In this document: in pieces, positions 4,943 to 10,535 of the stretch
Layout: each line of letters opens with the position of its first letter
How positions within the stretch are numbered: position 1 is the stretch's first letter
From: a bacterium
GTDB taxonomy: Bacteria; Arandabacterota; Arandabacteria; Arandabacterales; Arandabacteraceae
Direction of reading: 5' to 3'
NCBI GenBank assembly: GCA_025774405.1
Contig: JALGWB010000048.1
Location: forward strand, 1 to 10,535
DNA length: 10,535 nt
Position numbers and translations under genes: made by a program
The notes under the pieces: generated by a model
Database searches by the model: none
Told to the model about the DNA's origin: nothing
Seen by the model: only the letters and a program-made list of their open reading frames with translations

Positions 4943-7696
4943 ATGAAGTGTCCGAGATGCGATTCGGAGAATCCGCCAACAAGTCGCTTCTGTAACGCCT
5001 GCGGATCAAAACTGCTTGTGTCAGACGAAAAGGATGTCCCGACACGTGCACGGGATTCACAACCCCTAACCAGCATACCGTCAGTCGGAGACATAGTCGC
5101 TGGTAAATATCGCATCATTGCCCAGCTCGGCAAAGGCGGTATGGGTGTCATCTTTGAAGCATTCGATATCAGGCTTAGGCGGCGAGTTGCCTTGAAATTT
5201 CTCCCGCCTCACCTGACCTCAAGCCCCGAGGCCAAACAACGCTTCATACGTGAAGCTCAGGCTGTCTCCAAACTCGACCATCCCAACATCTGCACCATCT
5301 ATGAGATTGATGAGACTCTGGCTGGGAATACTTTTCTCGTGATGGCCTGCTACGATGGTCAAACCCTTGACCGCCGTGTCAAGGAGGCTCCGATAAGGCC
5401 GGAGCAGGCGATCGATATCGCCATCCAGATTGCCAATGCTCTCAAAGCAGCTCATAGCAAAGGGATAGTCCACCGGGACATAAAGCCTGCCAATGTCTTT
5501 CTGACTGATGATGGACGAGTCAAGGTGCTGGACTTCGGGCTGGCAAAGCTCGCTTCGGAATTGAGTATCACCAAAGCAGGTACAATTGTTGGCACAGTCG
5601 TCTATATGTCCCCTGAGCAGGCGGAGGGAGGATCGGTTGACGGTCGAACCGATATCTGGTCGCTGGGTACAGTGCTCTATGAGATGCTGACGGGTGAGCG
5701 ACCCTTCAGAGGGGAGAACGAGCAGGCAATCATCCACTCGATCCTTCACGAAGATCCGAAACCGGTATCACGACTTGTACGCAAGCTTCCGCATGGACTC
5801 GATCGCATAGTCGGAAGATGTCTCAAGAAAGATCCGTCTGCTCGCTTCGCCTCAGCGGAAGCCCTCCTCGAGGAACTGGAAGCTGTAAGGCAGACTCTTC
5901 CGTTCGGAGCGAGACTGAGGAGACGCCTCCGCACCAGATCCGGATCTCTTCGCCGAGTCGCTCTAACCGCTGGAGCTACTGTGGTGGTCGGGCTCGCAAT
6001 TCTGATCGGTTTCAATCCGACTCTCCGCCAACAGTTTCTTCAATCCCTTGGCTATAAGCCGCTTCCTCCGACAAAATATGTTGCTGTGCTTCCTTTCCAT
6101 GTAAGTCAGGATAGCGCCGCGAGACATGCTTTTTGTGACGGGCTTGTTCACGTACTGGTGGGTTATCTCAGCAGGCTCGCATCGTTCGACCGATCGTTCT
6201 ACATTGTCCCCTGTGCTGAAGTCCAAAGTCGCAATGTCAAAATCGCTGCCCAGGCTCAGCGGGAGCTATGTACCAATCTAACAATTGAGGGGAGGTTTGA
6301 GACAGCCCCAAGTGGTGGCTTACTCGCACTTAGCCTCATCGATACTCAAACCTTCAATGAGCTCGCGTCAGTCAGGCTAGAAGGTCCGATTGCTAATCTT
6401 TCAACGTGGCAGGATAGTCTCCTTGTGAAGGTAGCAGGGATGCTTCAACTTCCGCTCAAGCCCGAAGCCCTTGCTTCTCTGACTGGGCTCAGGACAACCG
6501 TTCCGACTGCTTACGAACACTACCTTTTGGGCATGGGCTATCTTCATCCCTTTGGAGGTGAGCCGCTGCTTGACAGCGCTGTTGTCTCATTCAGACGATC
6601 AATTCAGGATGACCCTCCTTATCCATTGCCCTATGCAGGGCTTGCTCTGTCCTATCTTGAAAAGTTCAAGGTGGACGGTGATACGGCAGCCCTTACGACA
6701 AGTATAGATCTATCTGAGAAAGCGATTGCACTCGATCCCCAGATTCCGGACTTCTATGTTGCACTTGCTGCTGCCTATTCCACCAGGGGTCAGTTTGAGC
6801 CCTGTCTTGAAATTCTCAACCAGGCAGTGCTCGTCGATTCAGTTAATTTTGAGGCCAACCGGGATCTCGCTCGTGCCTGCGCCAGAGCTGGCAGACTTGA
6901 TGATGCCGTGGCGGCTTACAAGCGTGCCATAGAGGCATTTCCGAGAAGCTATCGTATGTACCACGAGCTTGCTGCACTCAACATAACCCATGGGCTCTAC
7001 GAGGACGCCATTCCACAGCTCCAGAAGATGATAGAACTCAGACCTGACGGAACAGCTGGCTATACCAATCTCGGGGTTGTCTATTTCCAGCTTGACCGCT
7101 GGTCGGAGGCTGAGCAGATGTTTGCCCGATCGTTAGAGATAAAGCCCAGTGATTTCATTTACTCTAACCTGGGGACCATCTATTTCTTTGAAGCTCGTTA
7201 TGCCGATGCCGCAGCAATGTATCAGAAGGCGCTTGAAATCTCTGATGATGACTACCTGGTCTGGGCACACTATGCGGAAGCCTGCTATTGGACCCCAGGC
7301 CAGCGGGACAAGGCATATGCAGTCTATCAGGTTGCAGTCTCACTTGCTGAGAAGGAACTCGAGGCCAATCCCGGGGATCCGTCGATTCTTGCCGATCTCG
7401 CAAGCTACTATAGCATGATGGGTGATGATTCGAGAGCAAATGCCTTGCTCGATAGCGTGATAGCTCTTGAGCCATCAACGACGCTGGTTGCTTTCCGAAT
7501 TGCGGAGACATGTGAGCAGCTTGGCAGGCGAGATGAGGCTCTCGAGTGGATTAAGAAGTCGCTGGATATGGGCTACCCTATAGCGGTGATGGATCGGTAT
7601 CCAGGCTTGAGATTGTTGCGAGCCGATGAGCGCTTCATCAGGCTCAAGGAGAAGTTCGAGGAACAACGGCATACGAGAAGTCCAGTTCCGCAATGA
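4943..7696 (+). CDS. Zinc-ribbon serine/threonine protein kinase with TolB/FlgO-like and TPR domains
   Basis: This 917-residue protein is complete and is the best-supported gene here; GGGAGTGA precedes its ATG. Residues 3-20 form a zinc ribbon (CPRC...CNAC). Residues 55-320 are a PknB/Hanks-type kinase with all key residues: glycine loop GKGGMG 63-68, Lys85 in VALK, helix-C Glu104, HRDIKPAN 177-184, DFG 197-199, SPE 223-225 and DIWSLG 237-242. A hydrophobic segment at 339-357 is a single membrane pass, placing the kinase inside and the rest outside. Residues 378-500 (KYVAVLPFHV...) resemble the TolB/FlgO-like domain often found in such kinases and in adenylate cyclases. Residues 525-905 are TPRs, for example AGRLDDAVAAYKRAIEAFP and LDRWSEAEQMFARSLEIKP. 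It probably senses a signal and phosphorylates Ser/Thr of unknown targets. The downstream 136-aa gene may be co-transcribed. Confidence 0.93.
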   Translation: MKCPRCDSENPPTSRFCNACGSKLLVSDEKDVPTRARDSQPLTSIPSVGDIVAGKYRIIAQLGKGGMGVIFEAFDIRLRRRVALKFLPPHLTSSPEAKQRFIREAQAVSKLDHPNICTIYEIDETLAGNTFLVMACYDGQTLDRRVKEAPIRPEQAIDIAIQIANALKAAHSKGIVHRDIKPANVFLTDDGRVKVLDFGLAKLASELSITKAGTIVGTVVYMSPEQAEGGSVDGRTDIWSLGTVLYEMLTGERPFRGENEQAIIHSILHEDPKPVSRLVRKLPHGLDRIVGRCLKKDPSARFASAEALLEELEAVRQTLPFGARLRRRLRTRSGSLRRVALTAGATVVVGLAILIGFNPTLRQQFLQSLGYKPLPPTKYVAVLPFHVSQDSAARHAFCDGLVHVLVGYLSRLASFDRSFYIVPCAEVQSRNVKIAAQAQRELCTNLTIEGRFETAPSGGLLALSLIDTQTFNELASVRLEGPIANLSTWQDSLLVKVAGMLQLPLKPEALASLTGLRTTVPTAYEHYLLGMGYLHPFGGEPLLDSAVVSFRRSIQDDPPYPLPYAGLALSYLEKFKVDGDTAALTTSIDLSEKAIALDPQIPDFYVALAAAYSTRGQFEPCLEILNQAVLVDSVNFEANRDLARACARAGRLDDAVAAYKRAIEAFPRSYRMYHELAALNITHGLYEDAIPQLQKMIELRPDGTAGYTNLGVVYFQLDRWSEAEQMFARSLEIKPSDFIYSNLGTIYFFEARYADAAAMYQKALEISDDDYLVWAHYAEACYWTPGQRDKAYAVYQVAVSLAEKELEANPGDPSILADLASYYSMMGDDSRANALLDSVIALEPSTTLVAFRIAETCEQLGRRDEALEWIKKSLDMGYPIAVMDRYPGLRLLRADERFIRLKEKFEEQRHTRSPVPQ

Positions 7697-7762
7697 AGTG
7701 CAAGGCAGGCATGGACTTGTGGACTATAAAGGTGAAACGTTGACCGAGAGGAGGAGACTATA

Positions 7763-8173
7763 GTGGCAGAGGTAAGAATAATAAGTTTCGCTGGTAGAAA
7801 TGTGGTTTGGCCACCCTATGTAGTCGTCAAGCAGGGTGAGACGGTGACCTTCATTGCTGTCAACACCGAGGCAACCGTCTTCCTTCCCAAGCCTGAGTTG
7901 TTCGAGTTGGCAGAGACAGCCGGGCCCGGGGTGGGCGAAGGGAAGATAATGGGAAGGGCAGTCCTGAAGGTCAAGGACAAGCCGGTTTCGGTGAAAGTGA
8001 GATCAAAGCCGCATCGTTCTCATCCAAACGCTGGCATTGGCCAGGCTGGGGCAGGAAGACTGGAGTCGTTTCCCATACCGGGCATTTACCCGTATGCCGT
8101 CTACTGTGAGAATGGGAACGATTTCGCTGAGGGCAATACTTCACCGATAATGATTATTGAACCCCCTGACTAA
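7763..8173 (+). CDS. Small cupredoxin-fold-like protein, no copper site evident
   Basis: A GTG start with AGGAGGAG about six bases upstream opens a 136-residue frame, 66 bases after the kinase stop and probably in the same transcript. The sequence is beta-rich: VRIISFAGRNVVWPPYVVVK, QGETVTFIAVNTEATVFLP, then AVLKVKDKPVSVKVRSK. It closes with GIYPYAVYC, followed by FAEGNTSPIMIIE at 121-133. A 'G-Y-Y-v-C ... SP-iiI' ending after 'V-v--Gd-VtF-n' is the layout of cupredoxin/plastocyanin-like sandwiches. However, the type-1 copper pattern Cys-x2-His with a Met is not formed: Cys115 is followed by ENGNDF. There is no signal peptide, so it is likely cytoplasmic. It could be a structural or ligand-binding partner of the kinase system. 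The fold is inferred and the function unknown. Confidence 0.7.
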   Translation: MAEVRIISFAGRNVVWPPYVVVKQGETVTFIAVNTEATVFLPKPELFELAETAGPGVGEGKIMGRAVLKVKDKPVSVKVRSKPHRSHPNAGIGQAGAGRLESFPIPGIYPYAVYCENGNDFAEGNTSPIMIIEPPD

Positions 8174-8210
8174 GGTAAACGGGTGCTTGCTTGGCAGGGT
8201 CGTCACAAGA

Positions 8211-8254
8211 GATGCCGCTCGATTCCGACTGCCTGAATGGCCTCAGACGGCATC
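8211..8254. repeat. Inverted repeat between convergent genes
   Basis: GATGCCG (8211-8217) pairs with CGGCATC (8248-8254), and inside it CTGA (8233-8236) pairs with TCAG (8243-8246). It lies 37 bases after the cupredoxin-like gene's stop and covers the last bases of the convergent methyltransferase gene. It could slow transcription from both sides, but there is no T run. Confidence 0.3.
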
Positions 8255-8888
8255 AGGGAGCCTTGTGTGCTGTGAGGGAGAGCCTGCAGGGGAAGCACGA
8301 TGCCACGGTATAATTGATGAGATGAGCCTCATCAGCAATTGCTTCCAGCTCCGGTGGAGTAAGCGATGCCTTTATCGAATCAATGAGCCCTCCTCCGAAA
8401 GGAATAAAACGAATCCAGGATACCCTTCGGAAATCGGAAAGATAGAGAGATCCGCCCGGTTTAACGCATAGCCACAGATTGCGCAGTGCCTGCTTGAGGT
8501 CTTCCCAATGATGCATCGAGTAGGTAGAGTAAACAAGATCAAACTCACCCAGGGCGCTCATTGCTGCCTCTTCGCTCACATCAGTAACGACGAACTCGAC
8601 TCTGTCAGCAAGACCCTGCTCCTCAATGTATTGCCTTCCCACTTCAACCATCTCTTGTGAGACATCTACACAGACTATCCGTGTAGATGGCTTTGCCCCG
8701 GCAATCATTGCAGCAAGGATACCCGGCCCGGAGCCAGCTTCAAGGCACCTGCCGGTGATATCGAGCTCCATTATGTGCTTGAAGGTCGAGTGGTAGAAAA
8801 GCCTGGCAAATCGCTTCATTTCCCTGGCATACCTGGCTGCATCTTCAATTGATCCGCTGTAGTCTGCCTGGTGCTCCAATCTTTTCAA
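8253..8888 (-). CDS. Class I SAM-dependent methyltransferase
   Basis: The product has the Rossmann methyltransferase signature. Counting from the chosen start, motif I is CLEAGSGPG at about 48-56, the ribose-binding acid is in VDVSQEM near 75, the motif II region is VEFVVTDV near 97-104, YSTYSMHHW follows at about 121-128, and LCVKPGGSLYLSD is near 140-152. The family transfers a methyl group from S-adenosylmethionine; the substrate cannot be read. The frame extends to ATG 8939 (228 aa), but that would overlap the upstream creatininase gene by 50 bases. TTG 8888 begins one base after that gene's TGA (TGATTTG) and has GGGGGA upstream, so I prefer it (211 aa). The one-base spacing indicates a bicistronic operon and probably a shared pathway. 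Confidence 0.85.
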   Translation of the reverse strand: MKRLEHQADYSGSIEDAARYAREMKRFARLFYHSTFKHIMELDITGRCLEAGSGPGILAAMIAGAKPSTRIVCVDVSQEMVEVGRQYIEEQGLADRVEFVVTDVSEEAAMSALGEFDLVYSTYSMHHWEDLKQALRNLWLCVKPGGSLYLSDFRRVSWIRFIPFGGGLIDSIKASLTPPELEAIADEAHLINYTVASCFPCRLSLTAHKAP

Positions 8889-8889
8889 A

Positions 8890-9603
8890 TCACGTATCCC
8901 CCAGGTCTGTGGTGTGTCGGGTGATCCAGGCGAGGGCATGCCGCTTCATCAACTCAACGATTCTCTTGCCCTTCTGTTTGGTTGCTGATGATGGATAACC
9001 CTGGCATCCCGGCGATCCAGGGACAGCGTCTTCCCGACTGTGACTGAGGTATTGCTTCATCAAGTCGTCTGGAGTTTCAAAGTCCTCGATCTTCTCCAGT
9101 CGCACACTTTCAGGAAACAGGTAAAGCATGACCGAGGTTTCTGCTTCACATGCATGTTTGACAGTCTTTTGCTTCTCAAGGATGTCAGTCAGGTCAATAT
9201 CATAAAGATCGAGAACAAAGACGCCTTCATGTCCGGTTTCCCTGAGAGCCTTGAGGTGAAAAGGATCGCCGTGGGCAGTGATGACGAAGATCTTCTTAAA
9301 GCCCTGTGAGTTCCACCAGTCGAAAATTGCTGTAAGACAGGCTCTCATGTCTTGCCACCCAATGGTGGTTGAGCCGGGGAAGACCTTATCGCAAGGGAGT
9401 CCGACACCATAGTTGAAGGTGGGAGCGACCAGAAATCCTGTTTTCTCTGATAGGAACTCAGCGATGTATTCAGCGACCACTGTATCTGTGGAAAGTGGAA
9501 GGTGCCTCGAGTGCTGCTCACAAATACCTACAGGCAATATGAGTGCATCGCGAGCTTCGAGGTAATCAGAAACTTCCTGCCATGTAAGGTCTGAAAGGTG
9601 CAT
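8890..9603 (-). CDS. Creatininase-family amidohydrolase
   Basis: The 237-residue product shows the creatininase-fold metal site. ILPVGICEQHSRHLPLSTD carries Glu29, His31 and Asp40 as expected ligands; VITAHGDP at about 108-115 gives His111; HACEAETSVML at about 150-160 corresponds to the family's HAGExETS. The usual 'NGHGGN' motif is altered to TAHGDP, and HAG to HAC, so the substrate may differ. Known members hydrolyse creatinine, other amides or peptide bonds (for example the mycofactocin peptidase MftE); no substrate is assigned here. I chose ATG 9603 because AGGGAGGA lies eight bases upstream; the frame runs back to ATG 9726, but those 41 residues are not family-like. A minus-strand TTGACA-type promoter sits upstream, and the methyltransferase follows after one base. 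Confidence 0.88.
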   Translation of the reverse strand: MHLSDLTWQEVSDYLEARDALILPVGICEQHSRHLPLSTDTVVAEYIAEFLSEKTGFLVAPTFNYGVGLPCDKVFPGSTTIGWQDMRACLTAIFDWWNSQGFKKIFVITAHGDPFHLKALRETGHEGVFVLDLYDIDLTDILEKQKTVKHACEAETSVMLYLFPESVRLEKIEDFETPDDLMKQYLSHSREDAVPGSPGCQGYPSSATKQKGKRIVELMKRHALAWITRHTTDLGDT

Positions 9604-9673
9604 CGCACATTCCTCCCTTTTGCTCGGCGTGCCAAGATCGAATGTGTCTCCAGCCGGCAGGCATCTCAGGAAG

Positions 9674-9702
9674 AGATTATTTGGTTTAACCGACCTTGTC
9701 AA
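9674..9702 (-). promoter_or_regulatory. Candidate promoter of the creatininase-methyltransferase operon
   Basis: Read on the minus strand, a perfect -35 TTGACA (9702-9697) is followed after 17 bases by TAATCT (9679-9674), or after 15 bases by AATAAT (9681-9676). The -10 is imperfect in either reading. A start near 9667 gives a leader of about 64 bases to ATG 9603 and excludes ATG 9726 as the start codon. Confidence 0.4.
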
Positions 9703-9750
9703 TCTCAACAGCTCGGCCAACCCCATTCCCTCTGATCAATACGAATTTGC

Positions 9751-9779
9751 TTGAACCTGGGCTGGAAGTGTGCTAGAAT
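9751..9779 (+). promoter_or_regulatory. Candidate promoter with extended -10, upstream of the peptidase leader
   Basis: TTGAAC (9751-9756) and TAGAAT (9774-9779, 5 of 6) are spaced by exactly 17 bases, and TGC immediately before the -10 makes an extended -10 element. Transcription should start near 9786 and run through a leader of about 395 bases before ATG 10180. It is divergent from the creatininase promoter some 50 bases away. Confidence 0.55.
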
Positions 9780-10179
9780 AGCCGCGCAACAATGGGGCGG
9801 GGTTCGGGATACCTCGAAAACGAAGGACGGTGCACAACGGCCGCCTGCAGGTCCTGCGTATCCGTCGCATCCAACTTTGCCCTCATATTTCGGAGCGCCA
9901 TCGGATCAGGATGGCACATCGTGGACTCAGCATAGCTTTCAACAGATCACCAAGTTGAAGGTTGCTGGCAATGTTGCCCTGTACCGGGCGGGGCATGGCT
10001 GCTCTCGGTTGTCGCGACTCGACTGGCTACATTATTTTCCGCGTAATCCGAAGCAGCAATACACCGAGGAAAGATTTGCCCAGGGGGCGTACCAGCGCAG
10101 GACAAGGGGCGCAACTTGGTGGCTTTCTGGCAGGGGTGGCATCAGTTTTCCATCCCAAAACCGTGGAGAGGAGGTTGTT
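9780..10179 (+). other. Long leader before the C10 peptidase gene, unusual open frame and hairpins
   Basis: No known RNA family is recognised in this roughly 400-base leader. Hairpins visible by eye include CTTTCAAC (9936-9943) with GTTGAAGG (9954-9961), GGCAA-tg-TTGCC near 9968-9979, and GGATAC with GTATCC near 9807-9865. The frame in phase with the peptidase has no stop codon from 9736 to the ATG at 10180 (148 codons), but it contains no ATG or GTG and its translation is not protein-like. A second frame from ATG 9792 gives 47 codons only. It is best described as an untranslated leader of unknown role. Confidence 0.4.
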
Positions 10180-10535
10180 ATGAAGAAGGGTTCATTGTTG
10201 GTATTGCTTGCAGTATTCTGTTTTTCTCTTCTTGGCTCACAGCTATCATGGGCCGAAAGGGCAACTGAAGAAGAGATGAGGCAGGTTTGCGAGAACTGGC
10301 TCTCCTACATCGTGCACGAAAGGGGAGCCTGGGCGGGCGATGCTGAACCAAGGATCGTGGATGTCGAGGAAATTGTTTCAGACGGAATCGTTCTCGCTCG
10401 TTATTTCGAAATCGCACCGAATGGATATGTGGTGGTTCCTGTTCTTAAAGAGCTTCCTCCGGTAAAGGCATACTCTGAGGAGTATCGATTGGATGTTGCC
10501 TCAACCGTAGGATTCCCTGACCTCCTTCGGCAGGA
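10180..10535 (+). CDS. Secreted C10 (streptopain-like) cysteine peptidase, N-terminal part, cut by window end
   Basis: ATG 10180 has AGGAGG five bases upstream. The first 25 residues are a signal peptide (MKKGSLLVLLAVFCFSLLGS, cleavage after SWA). Residues 27-105 match the Spi-type propeptide inhibitor domain that precedes C10 peptidases: TEEEMRQVCENWLSYI, then IVLARYFEIAPNGYVVVP and PPVKAYSEE. In this family the propeptide keeps the papain-like enzyme inactive until export. The catalytic Cys and His lie beyond the window, so the enzyme assignment rests on the propeptide alone; stand-alone Spi-type inhibitors also exist. The gene has its own promoter and a long leader. Confidence 0.75.
   Translation, partial: MKKGSLLVLLAVFCFSLLGSQLSWAERATEEEMRQVCENWLSYIVHERGAWAGDAEPRIVDVEEIVSDGIVLARYFEIAPNGYVVVPVLKELPPVKAYSEEYRLDVASTVGFPDLLRQ

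Noticed and set aside
5219..5749. 176-aa minus-strand frame inside the kinase gene
   Set aside because: The opposite strand encodes the conserved kinase core; this is a shadow.
7164..7511. 115-aa minus-strand frame inside the TPR region
   Set aside because: Opposite strand of repeats with clear TPR character; Arg/His/Ser-rich shadow.
9790..9830. GGGGC...TTCGGGAT start similar to tmRNA
   Set aside because: No T-loop-like 3' end or CCA and no recognisable tag frame downstream.
10066..10073. GAGGAAAG, as in the RNase P RNA core
   Set aside because: The required partner ACAGAA region and the rest of the RNase P core are absent.

Overview
The window looks like bacterial chromosome from an uncultured lineage, probably of the FCB/candidate-phylum kind. 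The grounds are a C-terminal FlgD/T9SS-like sorting tail behind a GEVED-type domain, a C10 (Spi propeptide) peptidase start, a zinc-ribbon Ser/Thr kinase with many TPRs, good Shine-Dalgarno sites and mid-range GC. This taxonomic reading is inference. No CRISPR array, transposase or tRNA was seen.

Left part (1-1500). The minus strand carries a Pol-beta-fold nucleotidyltransferase-like gene (354-872) overlapping a 59-codon basic partner gene (185-364), which together resemble a toxin-antitoxin-style module. Just upstream of the nucleotidyltransferase lies the 3' two thirds of a 5S rRNA (918-996); its first ~42 nt are missing, so this is a likely rearrangement junction. Hairpins follow the fragment. 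A small membrane protein gene (1150-1473, minus) comes next.

Middle-left (1600-4500, plus strand) is a run of secreted-protein genes. A divergent CAP-like secreted protein (1679-2461) sits behind a candidate promoter overlapped by a perfect palindrome, within a cluster of CCAGATG half-sites. It is followed by a signal-peptide ORF whose frame breaks into a TPR protein (2466-3214), a short membrane-anchor remnant, an unidentified minus-strand ORF, and a 5'-truncated GEVED/sorting-tail protein (3615-4499). This stretch reads as partly decayed accessory DNA.

Middle-right (4500-8173, plus). After 440 nt of mostly non-coding DNA with two doubtful mini-ORFs comes a complete 917-aa serine/threonine kinase: zinc ribbon, PknB-type kinase, one membrane segment, a TolB/FlgO-like domain and TPRs. 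A 136-aa cytoplasmic cupredoxin-fold-like protein follows, possibly co-transcribed.

Right end (8250-10535). A minus-strand pair encodes a creatininase-family amidohydrolase and a SAM methyltransferase one base apart. A divergent plus-strand promoter with an extended -10 drives a ~395-nt leader before a partial C10-type cysteine peptidase gene that runs off the window.
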